DNA of 64,000 nt from Parathalassolituus penaei. GTDB taxonomy: Bacteria; Pseudomonadota; Gammaproteobacteria; Pseudomonadales; Oceanobacteraceae. Both the position numbers and the translations under genes were made by a program. Shown here in pieces: positions 16,948-24,958 of this stretch. The notes beneath the pieces are model-generated. The model ran no database searches. It saw only the letters and a program-made list of their open reading frames with translations, and had not been told where the DNA came from. The stretch covers positions 16,744 to 80,743 of the forward strand of contig NZ_JAPNOA010000009.1 of the NCBI RefSeq assembly GCF_026626885.1, in the 5' to 3' direction. Each line of letters opens with the position of its first letter. The first letter of the stretch is position 1.

Positions 16948-18432
16948 TTACCAGGTGAGACTGTAACGGGCTTGCAGCCACCAGGCATCGGTGCCGGCAA
17001 ACTGGTCTTGCCCATACAGGTCGGAACCCACCGGAACATCCACCGTACGGTTATCACTGAACTGACGATAACGGTTTAACGCAAGGCTGAACTCATTACC
17101 CGTTTCAAAGGTATAACCAACTTTCATGCCGGTGGTGATGGCATGGAACGCCGCCAGTCGGGCATCCGACGAAGCGTAATCAATGTGATGGGTTAACGAG
17201 CTGCCGTTCACATCAACATCGACTCCGTCTTGCAGGAACGGACGATAAAAATCCGCCGCCGTTTGCTGGTAGTGGCGTACTCCGGGTTCAACGAACCAGC
17301 CGCTGTGGCCCAGCTGCCAGTGGTAGTCCAGATCGAAGGTGTTGGACTGAATCCCCCAGTCGTCGCTCATGTAACGCCAGGCGATATCCACCGAATCGTC
17401 GTTAAACACCGCCACCTTGTTTTGCCAGTAGGTGTACCACTTCTGGCGCTGTTCCGGGCGTTGTTCAAACAGATACACGTAGGAACTGCTATCGGTGGCA
17501 TCGGTAATCAGGTTGCCATCGCGGGCTACGGTCAGAATCTTGTACGGATCCGACTGGTAACCGCTGGCATTGCTGAGGCCAAGGTTAAAGCGGGTAACCC
17601 AGCGGCGGTTCATGATCTGGCTGACACTCAGCATCACGTCCTGCACGTTTTTGGTTTTTTCAGCGCCGTCGGTTGTATGGTCGGTGTAACGGCTCAGCCC
17701 CACCGGCGCACCGCCGTGCGGATTGATGTAGTCGAATTCGAGGTTAACCCCGAGTGATACCGTGGTGTTTTTCTGGTTGAACTCGCGCCCGATCGCGCCG
17801 TTCATGCTCACTGAAGTGAAATCGCTTTCGACCGAAAAACCACCACCTGCCGACGCCAGCCATTTGTCGGCCGGTTTACCCGACCAACCGGCGGCGACCA
17901 CGTAACGGTTGTCCATAAAGGATGGATCGAGTGGACGTTCCCCCGCTCGGGCAGTGTAACTGCCAGAGCTGCCGCCCTCATCGTCGTCATCCTCGTCTTC
18001 CCGCTCGCGTTCACCACCGCCGCCCGAGGCACCGGCCGCCGATGGCGAGGTAAAGGTCTGGGCGCGATTGGCCGCCATTGCACCATTGGGCGAGGCACCA
18101 CTGAGGCTGTCGTATACCAGATGCAGGCTGATCTGGTTGTCTTCATCCAGCTGTTTGCTGAAGTTCAGCTCCGGCTCCACCGCCAGTACCTTGGAACCGT
18201 CTTCCTTGTAGATCAGCACACCGGAGTCCACTTTCCATGGCTCGGCAGCCTCGGAGTTATGGCCCAGCAAACTGGCCGTGGCGAGGGCCAACTGGCCAAT
18301 AATCGGCACCAGCGGGCGTTTGTTGCCGCTATTCTGGCTGGCACCGTGACGGGCGTTGGCACTATGGTCAGCGCCTGAATATTCGGATTCTGACGGCAGA
18401 GCCACGTCAGACACAGATTGAATCAGTTGCAT
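16948..18432 (-). CDS. DUF3570 family outer-membrane beta-barrel-like protein
   Basis: The protein is 494 residues. A hydrophobic export segment lies at about 41-58 and is followed by alternating amphipathic strands to the C-terminal aromatic residue (YSLTW), typical of outer-membrane barrels. It matches the DUF3570 pattern, with PWKVDSGVLIYKEDGSKV near the mature N-terminus and DDWGIQSNTFDLDYHWQLG later. Residues 133-157 are a Gly/Ser and acidic low-complexity insert. It overlaps the DUF4266 gene by ten bases. DUF3570 genes commonly neighbour DUF4266, ApbE and TlpA-like genes. Its biochemical role is not established to my knowledge. Confidence 0.85.
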   Translation of the reverse strand: MQLIQSVSDVALPSESEYSGADHSANARHGASQNSGNKRPLVPIIGQLALATASLLGHNSEAAEPWKVDSGVLIYKEDGSKVLAVEPELNFSKQLDEDNQISLHLVYDSLSGASPNGAMAANRAQTFTSPSAAGASGGGGEREREDEDDDDEGGSSGSYTARAGERPLDPSFMDNRYVVAAGWSGKPADKWLASAGGGFSVESDFTSVSMNGAIGREFNQKNTTVSLGVNLEFDYINPHGGAPVGLSRYTDHTTDGAEKTKNVQDVMLSVSQIMNRRWVTRFNLGLSNASGYQSDPYKILTVARDGNLITDATDSSSYVYLFEQRPEQRQKWYTYWQNKVAVFNDDSVDIAWRYMSDDWGIQSNTFDLDYHWQLGHSGWFVEPGVRHYQQTAADFYRPFLQDGVDVDVNGSSLTHHIDYASSDARLAAFHAITTGMKVGYTFETGNEFSLALNRYRQFSDNRTVDVPVGSDLYGQDQFAGTDAWWLQARYSLTW

Positions 18433-18644
18433 CCGCAGCCACCTCCGCCAAAACCACGCCCACCAGAGCTGGCTTCCTTACTGAAATAGATATGGTCTTC
18501 AAACCCGGCCTGAATCGGATCACCGTCCAGCTGCATTTGTGGCTTGGCCAGCAAATCACGCTCCCAGGGTTTGACGGCGGTGCAGCCGCCCAGCAGCAGG
18601 CTGCCCGCCAGCACCAGCGCGCCGATGCGCATCAATGCCTTCAT
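18423..18644 (-). CDS. DUF4266 small lipoprotein with Gly/Cys-rich tail
   Basis: This 73-residue protein has a lipobox LLGGC giving a lipidated Cys21. The mature chain begins TAVKPWERDLLAK, contains HIYFSKEASSGG and ends in a striking GGGGCGCN tail with two cysteines. This is the DUF4266 pattern. The start ATG overlaps the tlpA stop (TAATG), and its end overlaps the DUF3570 start. Small size, lipid anchor and Cys tail next to a thioredoxin and ApbE suggest a redox or metal/flavin-related role at the membrane. That is inference; no activity is assigned. Confidence 0.85.
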   Translation of the reverse strand: MKALMRIGALVLAGSLLLGGCTAVKPWERDLLAKPQMQLDGDPIQAGFEDHIYFSKEASSGGRGFGGGGCGCN

Positions 18645-19093
18645 TATTTTTCCTCCAGCAGCTGGCGGATTTCCTGTTCGTAACCCTGGCTGCGATCGTT
18701 ATGGAAACCGAGATGACTGAAACGGGCATTGCCCTGACGGTCGATGATCACGCTGGTCGGCATGGTTTCGACCTTGAAGTAGGTGGCCAACTCGCCTTTG
18801 GGGTCGGTTTCGATACGGAAACCAACCGGGAATTTTTTCAGGAACGCCTGCGCCAGCGCAGGTTCCTGATCGAGGTTCACCGCAATCACTTCGAGGCCCT
18901 GGTCCTTGTAGTGTTGGTGCATTTTTTCCATCCACGGGAAAGATTCACGGCACGGCCCACACCAGGACGCCCAGAAATCCAGATATACCACCTTGCCCTT
19001 TAACTGGTCGAAGTCGATTTCAGCGCGCGCCGGGCTGGCGGCAAACATCAACAGCAGTAACGGCACCTGAATAAGCAGCCAGACTCGTTTCAT
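18644..19093 (-). CDS. TlpA/ResA-like periplasmic thioredoxin
   Basis: This 149-residue protein has a signal peptide (residues 1-24, cleaved after ARA) followed by a thioredoxin fold with WASWCGPC (C45, C48) and the cis-proline loop METMPTSVIIDR. Such proteins reduce or isomerise periplasmic disulfides and usually receive electrons from DsbD/CcdA, here encoded divergently at 19192. It is the first gene of the six-gene operon and starts 45 bases from the CTTAA repeat array. Confidence 0.92.
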   Translation of the reverse strand: MKRVWLLIQVPLLLLMFAASPARAEIDFDQLKGKVVYLDFWASWCGPCRESFPWMEKMHQHYKDQGLEVIAVNLDQEPALAQAFLKKFPVGFRIETDPKGELATYFKVETMPTSVIIDRQGNARFSHLGFHNDRSQGYEQEIRQLLEEK

Positions 19094-19138
19094 AACGGTT
19101 TCTCGTTGTTAGACATGTCACCACTCTAGGCAGGCTTG

Positions 19139-19177
19139 CTTAACGCATCCTTAAGGATGACTTAAGAAAGCCTTAAG
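19139..19177. promoter_or_regulatory. Four phased CTTAA half-sites (PmrA/QseB-type operator)
   Basis: CTTAAC, CTTAAG, CTTAAG and CTTAAG begin at 19139, 19150, 19161 and 19172, each separated by exactly five bases, so the period is 11 bp. By established knowledge, PmrA/QseB-type OmpR-family regulators bind tandem CTTAA half-sites of this spacing. It sits between divergent tlpA and dsbD. The three inner CTTAAG hexamers are palindromic, so the array can be read in both directions. Confidence 0.85.
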
Positions 19178-19191
19178 TCTGGGCAGCCACC

Positions 19192-21054
19192 ATGGTTGCC
19201 ATATTCCCGTTACGGTCGAGAGCGCCTGTGATGCCTGTGATGCCTGTTTACCTGTTTGCCCTGCTCAGCCTGCTGTTGTCGTTTACCCAATCCGCCAGTG
19301 CCGGGTTGCCCTCTCTGGCCAATATGGAAACCAAAGGCAGTTTCCTGCCGGTGGAACAGGCCTTCAAACCCCGTGTTGAACGGGTGGATGACCATTGGGC
19401 AGTGCATTTTGATATCGCCGAAGGCTATTACCTGTACCAGCAGCGCGCATTTACCACGCCCCAGCTGGATGAAACCCATCTGCAGTTTGTGCAGACGCCC
19501 TCCACCAAGATGGATAAAAACTTCGGCCAGGTAGCGATTTTTCATGACCAGCTGGATCTGCGCCTGATCATCCCGGCCAACCAGCCGCTGACTCTCACTT
19601 ATCAGGGATGTTCAGAGCAGCAGCTGTGTTATCCGCCCCAAACCCTGACCATCCAGAGTGCCAGCGCAACAACCGATACCACCCCTGCGGCAGCGGCCAG
19701 CAGCGCCAACAGCCCCGTATCCGGCGGGTTTGATTCCGGCCGTTTTGCCGCCGACAGCCTGGGTTCTGGCTCCCACAGCCTGTTGTGGGTACTGCTGAGT
19801 TTCCTCGGCCTCGGTTTTGGCCTGTCGTTAACCCCCTGCGTGTTCCCGATGGTGCCGATTCTGGCCAGTATCATTGCCGGTCAAAGCAGCAAGTCGATGA
19901 GTGCAGGCCGTGGTTTTGCTCTGTCGCTGTCGTACGTTGTGGGTATGGCCAGTTCCTACGCCATGATTGGTGCGCTGGTCGCCGCCTTCGGAGCCAAGGT
20001 AAATATGGCCGCCATCACCCAGACACCGCTGGTGATTGGCCTGTCGGCCCTGCTGTTTGTGGTGCTGGCGCTGTCGATGTTCGGGCTGTTTGAAATCCAG
20101 CTGCCTGCGGCCATTCGCAACCGCCTCTACAGCTGGTCACAACAGCAACAAGGCGGCCAGTTTATGGGCAGTTACCTGATGGGCTTTTTCTCGGCCCTGG
20201 TTGTCTCGCCCTGTGTGTCGGCACCACTGGCGGGCGCACTGATTTACCTGAGCACCACCGGTGATGTACTGACCGGTGCCAGCGCCCTCTTTGCACTGGG
20301 TATGGGTATGGGCATTCCGCTGCTGCTGATTGGTGTCAGTGGTGGTCGCCTGTTGCCAAAATCCGGCAACTGGATGCTGGTGATCCGTTCGGCATTCGGC
20401 GTCGCCCTGCTGGGTGTGGCGGTTTTCCTGATGATTCGCATCATTGGTAACGGCCCGGCGATGGCGCTGGCCGGTGTATTGGCACTGGGCGTTGCAGTGT
20501 TCCTGAAAGTACTCGAACGCCCAACCACCAACCCGGAACGCCTGGCACGTACACTCGGCATCGCCGCACTGGTGATTGGTATCCTGTGGCTGGTGGGCGC
20601 CGCCCGTGGCAGCGAAAACTGGCTACAACCACTGGCCGACCCAACCGTTAACCGCCGTGAAGCCGTGACCCCATCGAACGATACTTACACCTCGCCCGTG
20701 GCACTGATGCAGGCCATTCAGAACAGCAGCGACAACCGCCCGGTACTGGTGGATGTATGGGCAACCTGGTGCGCCAGCTGCCGCGAAATGGACGAATTGC
20801 TGAAATCCGGAGCCGTCACCCCGGCTCTGGGGCAATACCGGTTACTGCGGCTGGATATCAGCCGCAGCACACCGGACCAGCTCAAACTGCTGACCGAACT
20901 GGGCGTGTTCGGCCCGCCAGCCCTGCAGATGTACAACCGCAACGGCGACATCCTCGCCCCCGCCCTGCAGGGATTACCGGAAACCGATGGCCTGGTGCAG
21001 TGGTTAAACAGCCAGGGCAAAGTACTGCCGAAAGGGTTGTCGGAGTTGAAGTAA
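19192..21054 (+). CDS. dsbD: Thiol:disulfide interchange protein DsbD
   Basis: The protein is 620 residues with the three-part DsbD plan. After a signal peptide comes a periplasmic alpha domain with QGCSEQQLCYPP, then an eight-helix membrane domain with cysteines in LTPCVFPMVPI and VSPCVSAPLAGA, then a C-terminal thioredoxin domain with ATWCASCREMDELL. All six redox cysteines are present. It carries electrons from cytoplasmic thioredoxin to periplasmic partners. Start is uncertain: ATG 19192 has a poor ribosome-binding site, and ATG 19231 or 19240 may be used. Divergence from tlpA around a shared operator suggests co-regulation. Confidence 0.93.
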   Translation: MVAIFPLRSRAPVMPVMPVYLFALLSLLLSFTQSASAGLPSLANMETKGSFLPVEQAFKPRVERVDDHWAVHFDIAEGYYLYQQRAFTTPQLDETHLQFVQTPSTKMDKNFGQVAIFHDQLDLRLIIPANQPLTLTYQGCSEQQLCYPPQTLTIQSASATTDTTPAAAASSANSPVSGGFDSGRFAADSLGSGSHSLLWVLLSFLGLGFGLSLTPCVFPMVPILASIIAGQSSKSMSAGRGFALSLSYVVGMASSYAMIGALVAAFGAKVNMAAITQTPLVIGLSALLFVVLALSMFGLFEIQLPAAIRNRLYSWSQQQQGGQFMGSYLMGFFSALVVSPCVSAPLAGALIYLSTTGDVLTGASALFALGMGMGIPLLLIGVSGGRLLPKSGNWMLVIRSAFGVALLGVAVFLMIRIIGNGPAMALAGVLALGVAVFLKVLERPTTNPERLARTLGIAALVIGILWLVGAARGSENWLQPLADPTVNRREAVTPSNDTYTSPVALMQAIQNSSDNRPVLVDVWATWCASCREMDELLKSGAVTPALGQYRLLRLDISRSTPDQLKLLTELGVFGPPALQMYNRNGDILAPALQGLPETDGLVQWLNSQGKVLPKGLSELK

Positions 21055-21091
21055 TGGTGGAAAAACAAGGGGATCCGTTCACAAGCCTGGC

Positions 21092-22585
21092 TTACTCCCC
21101 TTTCCCCAACCGCTTCTCCAGCGCCTCACACCAGGCCTTGATCGCCTTGATCCGCGCATAACGCTTATCGTTGGCCTCAATCAGCGTCCAGGGCGCAAAC
21201 TCCGTGCTGGTACGCTCCACCATATCGTTCACCGCCTGCTCATAGGCAGGCCAGCGTTCACGGTTACGGTAATCTTCCTCGGTGATCTTGTACTGCTTGT
21301 AGGGAATGGCTTCACGCTCGCGGAAACGTTTCAGCTGCTCGTCCGGGTCAATGTGCAGCCAGTACTTCATCAGCACCGCACCTTGTTCCTGCAGCTGCTC
21401 TTCGAAGTCGTTGATTTCGCCATACGCGCGCATCCACTCGGCGGGTGTGGCAAAACCTTCCACCCGCTCCACCAGCACCCGGCCGTACCAGCTGCGATCG
21501 TAAATGGTGATCTTGCCGGCGCGCGGTACATGGCGCCAGAAACGCCATAAATAATGGTGCGCCCGCTCCTCGTCAGTCGGGGCGGCAATCGGAATAATCT
21601 GGTAATGACGAGCGTCGAGGGCTGGCACCATACGGCGGATCAGCCCGCCTTTGCCTGCAGCGTCCCAGCCTTCCAGTACCAGTACCGATGAAATTTTCTT
21701 GCTGGCAGCTTCGCGGGTCAGAACATTCAGTCGCCCCTGCCAATGCTCCAGTTCTTCTTCGTAGGTTTTTTTGCTGAGGTGCACACTGAGATCGAGATGG
21801 TTCAGCAAGGTGCGTGGACGCTCCGGCAGATGCAAAGACGGCGGCATGGCAGGAGCCGCCACAGCAGCCGTACTGGCCTGATGCAAACGTCGCTGCACCG
21901 CTTCCAGAATATGCTGGCCGATGCAGATATCGCGGTAATGGCGGTCGGTGCTTTCCACAATAATCCAGGGAGCTTCCGCTGTGCTGGTTTCGCGCAGCGT
22001 GCGTTCGGCGACCTTGCGATATTTATCCCAGGTTTTCAGATGCTGGCGATCCTGCTCGGACACCCGCCAGGCGGTAGCCGGATCAGATTCGAGTTTTTGC
22101 AGACGTTTTTTCTGTTCGTCACGGGACAGATGCAACCAGAATTTGAGAATCAGGGCACCGTCGGCCACCAGCTCACGTTCAAAGTTGTTGACCCGTTGCA
22201 AACTGGCATCCAGGCCACCGTCATCCAGTTTGTCTTCCATCCGCAAACCAATCGGATGGCTGTACCAGGAACCGACAAACAAGCCGATCCGACCTCGGGC
22301 TGGCAAGGCTCGCCAGTAGCGCCAGAACAACGGCCGCTGACGCTCGCCTTCGCTGGGTTCATCAAAAGCAAAGGCGCGCATGTAGCGTGGGTCGAGCCAC
22401 TCGTTAAGACGATTAAGCATCTCGCCCTTGCCAGCGCCATCGCCACCCGACAGCAACACAATCACCGGGAAGTCAGCCTGTTTGAGCGACTCCTGCATCA
22501 TCAGCAGTTGCGCCCGCAAATCCGGCACCTTCTTGTCGTATTCCTTGCCAGACAACTTGTGGCCCAGCTCTGCTACCTCAAACAT
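21092..22585 (-). CDS. pap: Polyphosphate:AMP phosphotransferase (two-domain PPK2)
   Basis: This 497-residue protein has two tandem PPK2 domains, each with a Walker-type loop: LLSGGDGAGKGEMLNRLNEW in the first half and LEGWDAAGKGGLIRR in the second. Lid-type motifs WYSHPIG and DRSWYGRVLVERVEGF follow. The size and MFEVAELGHKL start match the Pseudomonas enzyme that phosphorylates AMP to ADP with polyphosphate. The chosen ATG 22585 is five bases after GGGAG. In other two-domain family members the C-terminal domain is the catalytic one. It is convergent with dsbD. Confidence 0.92.
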   Translation of the reverse strand: MFEVAELGHKLSGKEYDKKVPDLRAQLLMMQESLKQADFPVIVLLSGGDGAGKGEMLNRLNEWLDPRYMRAFAFDEPSEGERQRPLFWRYWRALPARGRIGLFVGSWYSHPIGLRMEDKLDDGGLDASLQRVNNFERELVADGALILKFWLHLSRDEQKKRLQKLESDPATAWRVSEQDRQHLKTWDKYRKVAERTLRETSTAEAPWIIVESTDRHYRDICIGQHILEAVQRRLHQASTAAVAAPAMPPSLHLPERPRTLLNHLDLSVHLSKKTYEEELEHWQGRLNVLTREAASKKISSVLVLEGWDAAGKGGLIRRMVPALDARHYQIIPIAAPTDEERAHHYLWRFWRHVPRAGKITIYDRSWYGRVLVERVEGFATPAEWMRAYGEINDFEEQLQEQGAVLMKYWLHIDPDEQLKRFREREAIPYKQYKITEEDYRNRERWPAYEQAVNDMVERTSTEFAPWTLIEANDKRYARIKAIKAWCEALEKRLGKGE

Positions 22586-22689
22586 GCGCACTCCCGCGAT
22601 CAAATCCGGAGTTCACTATAGTCCAGATTCGCCATAGAGACACAAACCGGGATCAAGCTGGGCCGTCATCGTGCAGCAACAGTGGCCAA

Positions 22690-23835
22690 TCAGACCCGAA
22701 CCCGCAACGACAACAGGGTCGCCAGCGCAATCAGGGTGGCAATGGCATACAGCGCCACCGGCAATGAAAAATACTGCGCCAGCTGACCAACGCTGGCTGG
22801 CCCGGCCAACACGCCGATGTAGCCAAGGGTGGACACCGCCGGCACCGCAATCGACTGTGGCATCAGGGTCTGCTTGCCGGTTGCCGAGAACATGATCGGC
22901 ACAATGTTGGAACAGCCAATCCCCACCAGCGCATACCCCACCAATGCCATCACCGGACCTGGCGCGGATACCGCCAGAAACAGGCCGCCACTGGCCACCA
23001 GCCCACCCAGTGTCAGTACCGGACGCGCCCCCACCCGACGAATCAGCTGATCACCGGTCAGACGACCCAGCGTCATGGTGACGGAAAAACAGAACAGCCC
23101 CAGCGCTGCGTTGGAATGCGAGGTGTGTTGATACTCAGTGAGGTACACACCACTCCAGTCGAGCACCGTGCCTTCCGCCAGAAACAGCGCAAAACAGATC
23201 AAGCCAATCAGCAACACCGGCCCGCGTGGAATCGCAAACGCCGGACCCTCTTTCGGGCTGGCGAACGGCAGTAAACCACCCCGGGCATACCAGAGTGTTC
23301 CCACCACCAGCAATGCCACCAGTACACAGGACTGGCTGGCCGTAACCTTGAGGTTCAGCAAAAACGCCATGATACCGGCACCAAAGATGCCACCTAGGCT
23401 GTAAAAGCCATGAAATCCCGACATCAGATTGGTGCCAGCACGTTTTTCGACCAGGATGGCCTGAATATTCATCACACAATCAGCGGCACCCAGGCCAAAA
23501 CCGGATAACAACAGCAACAGCATGAGTTCGGTGGAATTGCTGGCCCACGGCAACAGCAGCACCACCAGCGAAAACAGGGCACCCGCCACCAGAATAATGC
23601 GACGACAGCCGAATTTCGGAGCCAGTGCTCCGGAAATCGGCATCGACAAAATGGCTCCGGTGCCGAGGCACAACAGCAGCCAGCCCAGCGTGCCATCACT
23701 GATACCGGTGTTGCGTTTGATCAGCGGAATAATCGCCGCCCAGGTAGCCACCGCCAGCCCCGAACAGAAAAACACGGCACGGGTAGAAAACACTTCTAGC
23801 GGATTTGCGGCGTTTTCCGCCAATACATCGGACAT
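22690..23835 (-). CDS. MFS permease, YbjJ-like
   Basis: This 381-residue protein has 12 hydrophobic helices and MFS signatures: RAVFFCSGLAVATWAAIIP in helix 1 and a long middle loop after RGGLLPF. The GFHGFYSLGGIFGAG segment and overall plan are like the YbjJ/fucose-permease-like subgroup. The substrate is unknown. It is a single gene, divergent from the small membrane protein at 23988. Confidence 0.82.
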   Translation of the reverse strand: MSDVLAENAANPLEVFSTRAVFFCSGLAVATWAAIIPLIKRNTGISDGTLGWLLLCLGTGAILSMPISGALAPKFGCRRIILVAGALFSLVVLLLPWASNSTELMLLLLLSGFGLGAADCVMNIQAILVEKRAGTNLMSGFHGFYSLGGIFGAGIMAFLLNLKVTASQSCVLVALLVVGTLWYARGGLLPFASPKEGPAFAIPRGPVLLIGLICFALFLAEGTVLDWSGVYLTEYQHTSHSNAALGLFCFSVTMTLGRLTGDQLIRRVGARPVLTLGGLVASGGLFLAVSAPGPVMALVGYALVGIGCSNIVPIMFSATGKQTLMPQSIAVPAVSTLGYIGVLAGPASVGQLAQYFSLPVALYAIATLIALATLLSLRVRV

Positions 23836-23987
23836 AGGTTCTTACAGCCCCTTGGAAGGCACAGACGGGCCATCCCATACGGCCCGTTTCATCAGTCTGC
23901 TGATAGCGTTAACAAGCCACATTTATGTGACAAATCATATTGTTATGATCACCACCACAATGGGTTAAAACCAGCAGGAGCAGGTTT

Positions 23988-24227
23988 ATGACGGAAGAAG
24001 GCGAAAAACGCATCATCGGATTACTGGAAAACATTGTTGCCAACCAGCAGATCTGGCTCAGCCGTCAGGCCGAGGCGTTGGAGTTACAAAAATCGCAAAT
24101 GCTCAAGGCCGAACAGATCACCAACCGCGCTGAAAAACTGCAGACCAGCAGTATCAAAATCGTGCGCTGGCTGTTCGGATTTTTGCTGATTGTTGTGGCG
24201 GCGTGGGTGATGTCGTTGATGTTCTGA
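23988..24227 (+). CDS. Small membrane-anchored coiled-coil protein (79 aa)
   Basis: This 79-residue protein starts at ATG 23988 after CAGGAG. Residues 1-52 are helical and charged with heptad-like spacing (coiled coil probable), and residues 58-78 form one transmembrane helix (WLFGFLLIVVAAWVMSLMF). No family is recognised. Its good ribosome-binding site and protein-like composition support a real gene. It is convergent with the glutaredoxin gene. Confidence 0.65.
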   Translation: MTEEGEKRIIGLLENIVANQQIWLSRQAEALELQKSQMLKAEQITNRAEKLQTSSIKIVRWLFGFLLIVVAAWVMSLMF

Positions 24228-24340
24228 TTTCAGAAGGCATCCGGAACGGATTGTTGTGGTGAGGACTGAAGACTTGTCTGCCCGCTTTTGCGCAACACGG
24301 GCAGACGCTTGCCCGTCCCCAAACACAGCAGCCAGAAAAC

Positions 24341-24362
24341 AAAAAAGCCCGCGACTGCGGGC
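24341..24362 (-). terminator. Intrinsic terminator of the glutaredoxin gene
   Basis: On the minus strand GCCCGC-AGTC-GCGGGC is followed by TTTTTTG, 27 bases past the stop of the gene at 24390. This is a standard rho-independent terminator. Confidence 0.85.
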
Positions 24363-24389
24363 AAATCACGCCTGTGACGAACAGGAAAT

Positions 24390-24626
24390 TCAGCGTGCCC
24401 CAACACGAGCAGCAAAGTCGGTGTAACCACCGATATATTCAGAGCCAATCAGAATCTGCGGCACCGTGTACACCGGACGTCCCAGCGTAGACTGCAAGTC
24501 AGCCTTGCTGATGCCTTCAGCAATCATGTCGATGTAACGGAATTCAAAACCACGGCGTTCACACAGGTCACGTGCCATTCGGCAATAACCGCAGTTGTCG
24601 CGGCCATAAATAGTCACTTTTTGCAT
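24390..24626 (-). CDS. grxA: Glutaredoxin, GrxA-like
   Basis: This 78-residue protein has the dithiol site C12-GY-C15, the glutathione-binding TVPQILI loop and the GGYTDFAA motif. Its AEGISKADLQ stretch closely parallels E. coli Grx1. It reduces disulfides in ribonucleotide reductase and other proteins using glutathione. The gene is monocistronic. Confidence 0.9.
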   Translation of the reverse strand: MQKVTIYGRDNCGYCRMARDLCERRGFEFRYIDMIAEGISKADLQSTLGRPVYTVPQILIGSEYIGGYTDFAARVGAR

Positions 24627-24864
24627 TTGCCGATCCCCTTACCTAACTACTCATAGTCTATTTCGATAGGTTTTGGGTGATAAATCAAAATTGGCTATTC
24701 GGCCGATAGCCTGAACGACCGTAATCCATCGCGCCCCGACCCACGTCAGACCCGACCAACGGCAAACATGGCAGGTTATGGTCAGGATCAATGAATACCT
24801 GATAGCAGCGGTCAGAATGCCGAAGGTAGAAATGACACAGGCCAACAATCCTGAGCATCGCCGG

Positions 24865-24893
24865 TTGATTTTAAAATATTAGTATATTCTAAT
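24865..24893 (+). promoter_or_regulatory. Promoter with overlapping inverted repeat before the first RND operon
   Basis: The gap 24627-24958 has no gene. TTGATT (24865-24870), a 17-base spacer and TCTAAT (24888-24893) form a plausible sigma-70 promoter. ATTAG-N6-CTAAT at 24878-24893 covers its -10 part, as an operator for a repressor would. No regulator gene adjoins the operon. Confidence 0.5.
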
Positions 24894-24958
24894 GCAGTTA
24901 TATTCAACTGCCGCCACACAGCGGCCTGTCTGTTGAGCACGATACCGAGGACACCATC

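Noticed and set aside
16911..17057. N-terminal extension of apbE
   Set aside because: It overlaps the DUF3570 coding region, has no ribosome-binding site and is unlike the family; ATG 16910 has AAGGAAA.
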